Part shown: positions 33,467 through 44,141 of the stretch, one piece after another
Layout of the letters: each line of letters opens with the position of its first letter
How positions within the stretch are numbered: position 1 is the stretch's first letter
Assembly (NCBI RefSeq): GCF_000003815.2
Contig: NC_049992.1
Location: forward strand, 1,658,180 to 1,705,335
Reading direction: 5' to 3'
Length of the DNA stretch: 47,156 nucleotides
Source of the DNA: Branchiostoma floridae
Taxonomy: Eukaryota > Chordata > Leptocardii > Amphioxiformes > Branchiostomatidae
Made by a program: the position numbers and the translations under genes
Notes under the pieces: generated by a model
The model's input: only the letters and a program-made list of their open reading frames with translations
The model's database searches: none
What the model was told of the DNA's origin: nothing

Positions 33467-36400
33467 TCAATCAGTTTCCATACTCTCTGTTGGGAACAAC
33501 TCTGCTGACAGATCATGATCATCTCTCTGTTCTAGGTCGTCCCTTATGGCTGTCATTTTGACACCTTGCTCTACCAAACTTGAGGACCCTTTATACAGTG
33601 GGTAGCCACAAGTGTGCATAACTATGAGTTTCCCCTCCTCATCAAACCCTGGTGACCCGGAGGAACCTGGACCAAACACTGACCTATAGGTGACTCTTCC
33701 AGGGTCGTCCACCATGCCGTAATTTGCTCCCCCTGTGGGCTCGGGATTGAACTTCAAATAAACCGCAATTGTTTTAATATTTTTATGATCCGGATCTACT
33801 ATGGGACAGCAAATGTTTGCTTCTTGGGGCCTACCGCCTGGGTGTCCAATGATTGTCACTAGTTTTGCCTTGCTGGATGAAGCTATTAGATGCCCCAGCC
33901 CTGGGGGCAGCCTGTCAGACTGGTCATCTGGAACGTCCAGCTCCAGAAGACTATAGTCCAAGTCATTACCGTTACTGGTACACACAACACGTTTCACTTT
34001 AAATTCAAACAAGTCAGGGTCTTGCAAAAATTTATAGCTGAATTCAACATAGCTGTCACCCCCCACTTTTGCCATTTCTTCTATGACATGCTTATTGGTC
34101 AGTGCAAAGTTGTAGCAAAGTAAGAAGCAGGTACCGTAACGATGGTCATTTTTCTTAAGAACCCCAACGGAACGTCCCAACTCACAACACTTCTCCATCA
34201 ATGAGATACGGATCCCCGGATTGGCACTGCAAAAATCACGCCTTTTTTTTTTCACAAACTTATCCAATTCATTCGTACGATTCTCTTCTGACGTAGGTGA
34301 ATCTTTCTCCTCTAAGTCCAACTCTAAGAGCTCAGCAACTTGCCTCTTGCTCCTAGGAATGATTATCCTTGCCATTAGGGTTACCCAATCTCTATGTGGA
34401 CCCCCACTGCCCATGTCGGCTATGTCCTGTGGATCTGGGGTTCCATTGCCCACCTTAGCACCTGACAAAGCCACATCAGGGATGCTGGGCGTAGCCTGGG
34501 GACTGTGACTTTCTACTGCACTGTCTGCACACGCTTTCTCCCAGTCTTCATCACTGACTTGTGGGGTTTTGGGTTTTTTTTTGGGGAGCACCTGATAAGT
34601 GAAAGTCTTGTCATCGTGAGAGGACGGCTTGTCTTTAAGACTTATGTTAACCTGCCCAGTGCTACCTGTACCTGTGTAAAAAAGTTTAGTACACTTCACC
34701 CTATCACTGTCAATCCTCGCATCTCTGAGGAGAGCTGATAGAAGCGTGTCATTGGGAAGGCAATCAACCAAAATTGGCAAATAGAATGTGTTCCAATTTT
34801 CCTTTGTAAGCAAACTCATTTTATTTTTTCGATTTCTAACAACATCTAGGTATACCTTAAATCTTTCACTAGACTTAAGTTCATCATCACTGTACATGTT
34901 ACAGATTTGAACTTTTCCATGAAACCCTGCCTGAAAGGTGCCACCTTCTATCACCCTGCAGGGGCTGCCTATGTTGGGTACCCCCCTGATCGGGTTGTTG
35001 TTACCACATGGATGCAGGTATATCTTAGAAAGCCTCTTCTTGACTTTCTCCAGTCTTGTGTCGGCTTGCAGAGCATGCAGGATGGGCTGATTTGCTGGGG
35101 CTCTTATTTCAAAGACATCAGTAAGCCCCGTCTCATCGACCTTCACCCGGAACATGACCTCTGCTAAAAAGAAAACGAATTACTAATCTAGTAACTGTTA
35201 CCATTAAAGTCATGTTAATATCAAAGTTGCATCTTACAGCATACAAGTAACAATGGACTTAAATATAATTCAGTTATTGGAAATGTGAAAAGATGTTTAC
35301 TCTTTCATAATATACAAAATTAGAAAGGGTACCTGCTGGAAATTTAAAACCTATTTGTATAGACTGAGCTTTGTCTTGCCATATCAAAACATAACCTTAT
35401 CTTTTTTCTCAATTGTTCAAGCGAGGAGTGTTCACTCCTCTTATGTAGTTTGACACACAAATTGGACAATGTAGGTTTATGTACAGAGGCTTACATTGTG
35501 CAATTAGCTACCAAGTTGTTGAAGAGTAATAAAAAACTAAGTTCTGTCTGTATAGTTCTCAGTTGTAAGTAATCCTACTAAACCCTCACTTCAATGTAAT
35601 TCAAAAATTGTCACTGGGTTGAGCCAAACAATGCAGATGAATAGTTACAAATATGATATAAAAGCAAACATACCTGCGATTTCTTTTTCCTTCTCACCAG
35701 GGAACTCTTTTTTGCATTTCTTCTTACTTGTTACCTATTAGGGAGAAACGCAATGATATCTAAATAACTATACTTTTGCAGCAATCAAGGAGGTAAAATA
35801 ACACACACACACATATATACATAAACACACACACAGGCAAACACACGATCATACATGTGCACACACACATACACACACAAACACGCATAAAACACACACA
35901 CACTCAGCAAAAACAAAACTCCCTTGGGATTAAGTTTAAACTGAAAAAGAGTGTCTAGAAAAACATCCCTTACCTGCAAACTCTCGTCATTTTCCAGTCC
36001 ACAGGATCGTGCAGGTGACGGTGACCCAGTGGTGACCCCGGTGGATGGCGAAGCCTCTGGTTGGTCAGTTGTTGGGTGTGCGGAACCTGTACCGGCATCA
36101 GCAGGTGTGCTTGAACCAGGGGGACAGTTAGCTCCCACGTCCACTGAAAAGCACAATACATAGCATGAAAGTTCATCTGTGTTGGTAGAATACATTATAG
36201 AGAATTGCTAAACTTTCATTCCAACATAAAGATAATGTAGGGACTTACCCCTATATTTAATACATTGACATGAACGATCAAAGAAGTACATGTACACTAC
36301 CAGAAGACCCGGTATATGGCTCGTATTCTGGTATATGGCTCCAAGGACAGTGGATGACATGTGATGAGAATACTCAAGTTACAGACTTGCTTGGAGCCTC

Positions 36401-39400
36401 GGAGGACGTGTACTCTCACCTCTCAAATAAACGTACCGGTACGTTTATTTTTTTCCGCCTCAAAATCCACTCGGTACGTCCTTATTTTAGACGGTACGTT
36501 TATTTTTTTTTCAAATTGGGGCTTTCTTTACTAACCAGGGACCCCAAAAATATTGAAAGTTTGGTATTTTCTGCCCATATTTCCGCGGTATTTTTGCTTA
36601 AAATTCACTATTTTTCGGACGAGGCAGCGCGGATTTCCCTGCCGCTAGCGGTATGACCCAAACATCCTAACTAGGAATGCGTACCGGTACGCCGGATCGG
36701 TGCTGGATTTGCAAAAACTTTTCGGTTCAGGTCCAAAAATAACTGATTCGGTGCTGCACTCACATATATCCTTTTTGTTTTAGACCATCTTTAACCTTCC
36801 AAAAATCTTGAAATTTGCGCTGAACAAAGACGAAAACATCGCCAAACATCAAGGTCCATAATATTTGGTCGAGCTCAAACACATGCTACACACACAGTCA
36901 CTCAGATCCGTAAATTCTCGATCAAAACACAGAAATTAACCACCAAATAAACAAACTAAAAAGTTACCAATACTTTTCCACCGTTTTTCACCCGTAGTCT
37001 ACTTGTTTTAATGTTCCAGCAAAGAAAAACCCTTCCAAAATAAAGCACAGCGTTCAATCGGCTCGAAAACATGGACACAGCTTACATGTCAATTTGGTAT
37101 TTTTCCGGGGGGTACTTTTATTCCAGGGGGTACTTTTATTAGATTTTGAGGATTTGTCCGGGGGGTACTTTTATTCCAGGGGGTACTTCTATTTGAGAGG
37201 TGAGAGTATCTTTTTTAGAACAGGCGAAAAGTAATGCGTGAACGGCTGTCATCCATAAACCAAGTCAGTGTGGTCTTAGTGCAAATTAAGATTGATATTG
37301 ATAAGCTTAAGTTGTGCCAAGGAGGTAGATTTTTAACCTCCTTGGTTGTGCCAAATAATCAGCATCATTTGTCTCAACTGTTCCTACCTCTTACTTAGTT
37401 TTAGTCTAACTCTTATTCACTTTAAAACATGAAAAATCAAACATACCTGCACTTTGCTGTCCCTCTTCCCCAGTTACCTCGGCTGATCGGTCATTTTGTT
37501 TGCTTTTGTTTGTTATTTCCTAAGAAGGAACAAAATAGTAAAATTGCTTTGACCATGGTCAATCAAGGAGTAAGCTAATATATACTTATCAAGCAGACAA
37601 CAACATTTCACCCATCAACAATAAGAATATGGGACATATGGCCCCCCTAATTTTAATTTCTAATGTTCTAACTCAAGACAAGTGCATATCATGCATGGTG
37701 TTTTACTTCTGAAAAAAGGTGACACACACACACATATGAACACACACATTAACACACACACACACACACATTCACATACACACAAACACTTGCAGTTGCA
37801 CATACACACACACACACATGCACACTCAGTCACAAACACACAATCTGTCCTGCTGAACAATAACATCGACATAGCGGCAGTGGCAGAAACATGGTTCACA
37901 CAGTCCACACCAAGTCACCTCCAGACAGTGGATGGCTACAATGTATACGCCAAGAGCCGATCTACACGCCGAGGAGGCGGCGTCGCAATATACGTTCGGC
38001 GGTTCGGGACAACATTCCTTCAACAGCCATGACAGAAATCAACGTTCCCGACCACTTGGAATGTCTCTGGGTCAACGTCCGGCCGCACCGCCTGCCCAGG
38101 CCATTCTCATCCATCGCACTGTCGTTGTCTATAATTCACCGCCGCAGTCTCCATACGAGGACGAGTTGATAGAGCACCTTACCACATCCACTGACTACCT
38201 GCGTACAAGGTACCCACACATCGGATTAGCACTACTTGGGGACTTCAACCACCTGAATGTCCGGGATATCCTACTGGACAGGGACCTCTCCCAAGTAGTC
38301 AGGGGCTGTACCAGATCGAGGTAATGCCACACTTGATTTGATTATTTCGAACATGAAATCATGTTACCAGACGCCTGAAATCTTACCACCAATCGGTCTA
38401 AGTGATCACTCCTGCATCATGTGGCAGCCCAGAAACAAACTGAGAAACAATCTGTGTACAAGGCACCACACCCGTCCTATTTGTGAACCTAACCAGGGCT
38501 CGTGACTGCGACTAGATTTGGTCGCAATGCGACCGTAATTTTAATAATGCGCCTATTCTTTAAATGCTGGTCGCACGGCGCGCCAACAAAAAAATGAGCA
38601 ACGCCCTTATTTTCCCCCGAAAACTTCGCTCAAAGTTCAAAATTCGCCGATTTCGGCCTTCACCGAGCCGCCATTTTGATTCTAACTCAAGTCTCGCGCA
38701 AGTCTCGCAGTAACTCACATCTCGCGAATCGCGAGAGTCGCAACCCATTGGCCATTTCGGCGTGACGTAGCTCGCCCGGCCGCCATTATTGGTGGAATAT
38801 CTGATATCCCCGCTGTGATCGCGGGAAAAATCACGCAGGAACGCTTCAAAAGCGTGTAACTTTGACGAAAACTCATCGAATGCCTAAAGTCCTTGGTGAT
38901 AAGTACATGTATAGAATTCTTTTGGAGGTTTTTTCTGCTTGTTTGTCGGTGGAATGCGGGAAAAACAACAGCTAATGCGACGATGACAAACTGGGGAGGG
39001 GGGCTGTGTCGGCACTGAAGTCGTAGAAAATGTTGAATGGAGGTCGCGATTTTTTCACGGTTCCTTCAGATATTACTTTTGTTGCAGTCTTTATTTTCAA
39101 AAGACCGATAAATAGATGTTGTTTGTTGGGAAAAGTTCGATTGATTTGCCCTTCGAACACATCTTTTCTGCTACATTTTTTCAACTGAAAATATGAATTG
39201 TTTGTACACAGATTTTTCTATATAAGTTAACACTGATGTTACAGGCTACCAGTAAACCTCTAATTTTCCAGTGCATCTATTTTCAGCTATGTTCTTAACA
39301 GAATAGAAGAGATACAAAAGAAATACAAGATGTACCTGACAGTCCTGGCTACACTTTCTCCTCTGTTGGTTTGCAGATTTTCTTGCAGACTTCTTTAGTT

Positions 39401-42400
39401 TGTTGTTGTTGTATATGTAACAGTCAAGTTTCACCTTTAGCAGTAAGGTTAATTTACTCTTCCTGATTGTGTGTATTAACTTATGAAACATTATAAAAAT
39501 CATATATTGTAAGGAATCAGTGTTGTATTACTTGAAAGTGATCTCATGTATTCTCTTGTTTCTTGTTTGGTTACTGGGTAACTATATATAATATATAACA
39601 CCCCTAATTAATTCTTTAAGCCATACCCACCTCTAGTCAAAAACATTGATTACCGGTATTGGAGTAATATTTTGTATGGCTTGAGACGTTTGCTTGTGCT
39701 CCCAACCTTTCATAGTGGTGCTCCTAACTTTTTGCTGGCGCTCCTAAGTTTTAGGAGTTAGGAGCGCCATGCTCCTAGGTCAAAAAGTTAGTCTGGAGCC
39801 CTGCTAACTTGAGCGCCTTTGGCAAGTGGATAACTTCCCACCGGTGGAATGAGGTATACAACGCCCCTACTACAGCCAAGAAAGCTGATGAATTCTACCA
39901 CACCTTGACAAGCGCAGTTGACACTTTCTTTCCGACTAAAGTGGTTAAGCTTCACCCAAGCGACAAGCCCTGGATCTCTCCGCGTATTAAACAGTTGATA
40001 ACACTGAGACAAAAGAATTTCCAAGCCGGAAAGTCAACAACACTGACAAAGTTCTACAGAAACAAGGTGGAGAGGGAAATCAGGAAGGCAAAAAAACAGT
40101 TCTACAAAGTCAACACTGAGAACCAGAAAAACCACAACCCCAAGTCCTGGCACCGGAACATCAAAGTCATGTGCAACATAAAACAGTCATCCAAGCACAT
40201 CCCCGTGCCGGGTGTTGACCAAAATAACTTCACTGCCATAGCTGATGCGATCAACTCAAAACTCGCCAGTGTATCCCAATCCCTTCCACCTTTGGACACA
40301 TGCTCACTTCCAGCTTTTCTACCGGCACATCCAGTACCAACCATCCAGGTTTGGGACGTGTATTCCAAACTCAAGTCCACGAACTGTAGCAAGAGCCCTG
40401 GCCCAGACGGTGTCCCTTCGCGCATTCTCAAGGAATTTGCGTGCGAGATCAGCGGACCTATCTGCGACCTGATGAACGCATCCTTTAGAGAAGGAGTCAT
40501 CCCACGGCAGTGGAAGGAGGCCTATGTGGTACCACTTCCAAAATCCACACCTCCCGACATTAACGAACTCAGACCGATCTCACTCACTGCTCAACTTGCT
40601 AAACATTGTGAACGCTTTGCCGCAAACTGGATAATGGACGATATATCCAGCAACCTGGACCCCAGACAATTTGGATGCAGGAGAAACCGATCGACTACAC
40701 ATGCCCTGGTCAGTATGCTAGATACTCTATACAGCTCATCATCTGTTCCAAACTCTATCTGTACACTGATAACAACTGATCTGTCCAAAGCTTTTGATCG
40801 GATCGATCACACCACTGCAGTCCAGTGCCTGATCGACTTAGGAGTGCGTCCATCCCTCCTACCCTGGATCTGTAGTTTTATGCCTAACAGACGCCAGAAA
40901 GTACGTTATCAGGGCAAGGTTTCCGACTGGCTACATCTATCCTGTGGCGTGGCACAGGGGACTATACTGGGACCCATCATCTTCCTGGCACTGATTGACA
41001 GTGCACTCAGAGACGTAAACAACAGGTGGAAATACGTTGATGACATGAACCTCATCCAGGTGAGATCCCTCCGTCAACAATGCTCACTACAAATCTCCCT
41101 GGACAGGCTCAACTCCTGGGTCAAACATCACAAAATGCTAATGAACTCTCGTAAATGTAAAGCAATGCACATTTGTTTCAATAAATCCCCTCCCACTCCT
41201 GGACCACTCTTCATCGATGGACAACCACTGGAAACAGTTATTCACCTTAAAGTACTCGGAGTCACCATACAGAGTGACTTAAAATGGGACATACAGGTAA
41301 ACAACATGATCACTGCAGCTAACAAGAAACTGTTTCTGTTACGCCGACTCAAGCGATTTGGTGTTTCAATTGAAGACCTCACATCGGTCTATACCATCTA
41401 TATCCGACCTACATTAGAATACGCAGCTCCCGCGTGGCACTCCTCACTGACAACAGCACAATCTGCAAGGCTCGAACGACTTCAAAGAAGAGCGTGTAGG
41501 ATCATCCTGGGTACGCAGTACACAGACTACACATCAGCTCTGACTTCACTCAACCTCAGCTCGCTCGCAGAACGGCGCACAAACCTCTGTCTGTCCTTCG
41601 CCAAAAAACTGTTCAAGTCGGAACTCAGGGACTGGCTACCCCCACTCAGGAGTCAAATCTAGGAAGACTCACACGCAATGCTAACAAGTTTGACACGCCG
41701 ATCTGTCGCACCAACAGACACAAAAACTCTGCCATTCCCTTTCTGACTGAACTGATAAATAACTCAGAATGACCTTCAAAACAGCCCCCCTAATTATGTC
41801 GACTATTCGTGAATGTCTAGTCTGTACATAACAGCTGAACACTTGTCTTGGTCCTAGTGATATAAGACTAAAGGTCCTTGATATTTTGTAAATATTGTTT
41901 GTTAGCAATTACGATTTTAAACCATGTATCTTCTTAAATTACTGTACGTAACTCTTTGTGCAATTCTCCCTGGAGGAGTACATGTAAATTACCATCACAC
42001 TTCAAACTTGATTTAAAGTCTGCGATATGGTATTTTAATAAAGATTTCAGATTTCAGATTTAAAAAAGCACACACCCATTAAACACGTGTACACACACAC
42101 AGACACAACCACAAAGTCACACACACATAACCGCAAAGTCACACACACTGGTATACACATCCATAAAGTTGGCATAAACACACAAACACAAAGTCACAAA
42201 CACATAAACACACCCAAAACTCCCTTGGGGGAATTTTATACTCAAGGTCACCATGGTAATAAAAAAAAATTCCTTACCTGCAAACTCTCGTCATTTTCCA
42301 GTCCACAGGATCGTGCAGGCGACGCTGACCCAGTGGTGACCCCGGTGGCTGGCAAAGCCTCTGATTGGTCAGTTGTTGGGTGTGCGGAACCTGTACCGGC

Positions 42401-43852
42401 ATCAGCAGGTGTGCTTGAACCAGGGGGACAGTTAGCTCCCACGTCCACTGAAAAGCACAATACATCATGGATCAAATGTCATTAATTACTTATTTTGATG
42501 ATTTGTTTTGCCATTTGGCAAAATTTATGTCATTAAGTTAATTACTTTTTTTATTAATATTGATGGCAATATTGATGGTCTTACGTTGTGCCAAATAACC
42601 AACCGCAGTAAACATATGTCTCGATTGTTTGCATGCCTTATTCAATTTGAAACATAAAAACTCAAACATACCTGTGCTCTGTTGTCCCTCAGGCATCAGG
42701 TTTGTTATTTCCTAGGATTAGTAGGAAGGAACAAATGATATATAACTGCTTTGACCATGGTAAAGAAAAGGGCCTAGGAAAAAAATGTTGTGTTCAGTAA
42801 CATAATCTAGGTTTTGGAGACACCCTCAGGTTGAAGGGCTACTAGTACAGTTCTGCGAAATTTAATTCGCAGGGTAACCTATATCCGTTGTACCTAAAAA
42901 CAGGGTATTTATGGATATCTGATTATCACGTTGATCGACAGTGATTTCAAATTACATTTTTTTTTCAATATAAAAATTATAATGCAGTTTGAGACCATCG
43001 CCCATCGACTTGATATCCCGAAATACCCTGGTGTTAAATACAACGGATAAAGGTTACCCTGCGAATAAAGGTGAACTAGCATTACATCTTAAGAAATTCA
43101 AAAGTGATAAAAATCAAGGTTAAAATATTAATAATTTACAAAAATAAATAAGTCTAATAAGCTGAGCCACATTTCATGATCATAGAAATATCCGTCAAAT
43201 TATAATCTGCTTAAATTACATTTTGTATAATCAAGAAAATTGAATGTTCTATTATAATAACAATTTGCTAACTATAGTATGAGGTCAGGCAATTTCTTCC
43301 AACTAATTAAAACCTAACCAAAACCTCAAGGGGAATTCCCGTTTGCAGTAATTGAATTAAGCAAAACAGAAACAAAAATAATACCTGCAAAGTGTCGTCA
43401 TTTTCAGCTGAATTTTCACGTTTCTGTTTCCGCCGTGGTGTAGGCGAGCCCAGCCCTCTCGGTGACCCGGGCTGGCGGCGTTTGCTCTTCGGGGCTGATC
43501 GCGACCCTGCCCGAAGGTTGGAAGCCGTCGCCATCGATGGGGCGGCCACTGTTGGGGAGGGGTCGGTCCCAGCATGCGGTGAAGGGGTTGTGGAGCTCTC
43601 GGACGGCGAAGGCGCTGCTGTTGGGCGTACATCGCTGGTCTCCGCTGGTGTACTGACACCTGTGGAGCCGGGGTTGTCGGTCCCGGTTGGTGTACTTGTA
43701 CTTGGCAGACTCAATCTGCGCCGTGATAATGGCGGTCGTGAACCTGGGGTTGGGGTTGCTTCGCCTCCCGCCCCCGACCGTCTGACTGATGTGGTTGGTT
43801 TCGGGCCAGGACTCGGCTGGCAGAACTTGTCGATTGTAATTTGCCGTAGCAT
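33467..43852 (-). CDS. FAM111-like trypsin-fold serine protease
   Basis: Seven minus-strand exons (43852-43385, 42711-42672, 42447-42278, 37519-37447, 36143-35974, 35734-35674, 35160-33467) join in consistent phases to give 891 residues. The N-terminus MLRQITIDKFCQ is a PIP-box-like PCNA-binding motif (Q4, I7, F10; Cys where a second aromatic is usual). A Pro/Ser/Thr-rich linker follows, then repeated exon-coded modules ending in END[ED][ST]LQ. The large last exon encodes two regions resembling the ubiquitin-like domains of FAM111 (from FRVKVDETGLTDVFEI), then a trypsin-like protease. The predicted triad is His685 (ALTNKHVIEE), Asp729 (NDLDYSLLEL) and Ser828 (GPGSSGSPGF). Family members FAM111A/B are nuclear proteases linked to replication and virus restriction; that role here is inference. 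The gene is divergent from the THAP gene across a 289-bp promoter. Confidence 0.8.
35795..35910. repeat. (CA)n tract, copy A of the duplicated unit
   Basis: CA-rich microsatellite just beyond exon 5 of the FAM111-like gene, followed by AAAACTCCCTTGGG. The same order, CA tract then AAAACTCCCTTGGG then exon, occurs beside exon 3 at 42066-42230. Confidence 0.9.
36411..37208. mobile_element. Tc/mariner-like TIR element flanked by TA
   Basis: The ends are TACTCTCACCTCTCAAAT and its exact inverse ATTTGAGAGGTGAGAGTA. Extended arms match at about 24 of 26 positions. If the outer TA is the target duplication, the TIR starts CTCTCACC. Subterminal repeats GGGGGTACTTTTATTCCAGG occur near the right end, and CGGTACGTTTATTTTTTT twice near the left. 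No transposase. It lies between exons 5 and 4 of the FAM111-like gene and is absent from the paralogous intron between exons 3 and 2. Confidence 0.8.
37319..37344. mobile_element. 26-bp palindromic insertion with 8-bp target duplication
   Basis: The insert has arms AAGGAGGT and ACCTCCTT around a short AT spacer. It is flanked by GTTGTGCC at 37311-37318 and 37345-37352. The paralogous intron has one GTTGTGCC at 42585-42592 followed directly by AAATAA, i.e. the empty site. It looks like the two ends of a TIR transposon with nothing left between them. Confidence 0.65.
37722..37840. repeat. (CA)n tract, left of the LINE
   Basis: CA-rich microsatellite immediately before the truncated 5' end of the LINE. 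Its apparent continuation is at 42066-42220 beyond the LINE, so the element probably landed inside one CA tract. Confidence 0.85.
37841..42060 (+). mobile_element. CR1/Jockey-type non-LTR retrotransposon, 5'-truncated and broken
   Basis: The plus-strand order is endonuclease remnant, reverse transcriptase, short 3' UTR. The endonuclease starts abruptly at about 37841 (IAAVAETWF), then RRGGGVAIYV, HLECLWVNVRP and LALLGDFNHLNV, but in changing frames, with breaks near 37990, 38110 and 38305. The RT frame (39809-41662, 617 codons) is open with SKSPGPDGVPSRIL, TTDLSKAFDRIDH, GVAQGTILGP and the catalytic YVDD. The end is AATAAAG followed by repeated ATTTCAG, as in CR1/L2-type tails. A 1.3-kb DNA element (38494-39803) separates endonuclease from RT. 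The LINE lies antisense in an intron of the FAM111-like gene. It cannot now mobilise itself. Confidence 0.9.
38494..39803. mobile_element. CAGGG-ended DNA element nested in the LINE
   Basis: The ends are CAGGGCTCGTGACT and, inverted from the right side, CAGGGCTCCAGACT. The flanking target duplication is CTAAC (38489-38493 and 39804-39808). Removing the element and one CTAAC rejoins the LINE reading frame (GAACCTAACTTGAGC). Inside, motifs such as AGGAGCGCCA recur near the right end and no transposase was found. CAGGG ends suggest the hAT superfamily, but the 5-bp duplication is shorter than the usual 8. Confidence 0.85.
42066..42220. repeat. (CA)n tract, copy B of the duplicated unit
   Basis: CA-rich microsatellite between the LINE 3' end and exon 3 of the FAM111-like gene, followed by AAAACTCCCTTGGG as in copy A. 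Confidence 0.85.
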
Positions 43853-44141
43853 ACTAACGGTACTGAAGAGTTCTCGGTTTGACGTCAAACTGTTTACAAG
43901 AACACAGGAACAGAAATTATGGAAGAGGAACTCAAAAATGGCGGGCTGATTCTTTCCGGGGACGCCACAGGCCGGATAGAACCCGTTCGCTTGATCAGCT
44001 GACTTTGTCTGGCCAATACGAGCGATCGCGCTGACGTCACGGTTACGTCACGTGACGTCATGGTAGGCAAAAAGCTGCTGGTGGGCGAGGAGGGCGGGCT
44101 GAACCCTCCTCGCCCACCAGTTGCGCGCGGGAAACGCAAAC
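43853..44141. promoter_or_regulatory. Bidirectional promoter of FAM111-like and THAP genes
   Basis: The two start codons are 289 bp apart and divergent. The interval contains two full CRE/ATF sites TGACGTCA (44032-44039 and 44053-44060), a CACGTGA E-box-like overlap, and CCAAT at 44013-44017. No TATA box is evident, as is common for such promoters. Confidence 0.65.
44078..44120. repeat. Perfect 17-bp hairpin just before the THAP start codon
   Basis: CTGGTGGGCGAGGAGGG at 44078-44094 is followed, after nine bases, by its exact inverse CCCTCCTCGCCCACCAG at 44104-44120. The stem ends 21 bases before the THAP ATG, so it may lie in the 5' UTR. Confidence 0.9.

Noticed and set aside
36270-36656. 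128-codon plus-strand frame
   Set aside because: It runs across the boundary of the TIR element and has no protein signature.
39246-39503. Lys-rich minus-strand frame inside the CAGGG-ended element
   Set aside because: Checked as a possible transposase remnant; no catalytic or zinc-finger pattern was seen.
43392-43949. 185-codon plus-strand frame opposite FAM111-like exon 1
   Set aside because: It is the antisense of a GC-rich Pro/Ser-coding exon; the minus strand has the PIP-like start and matching splice phase.
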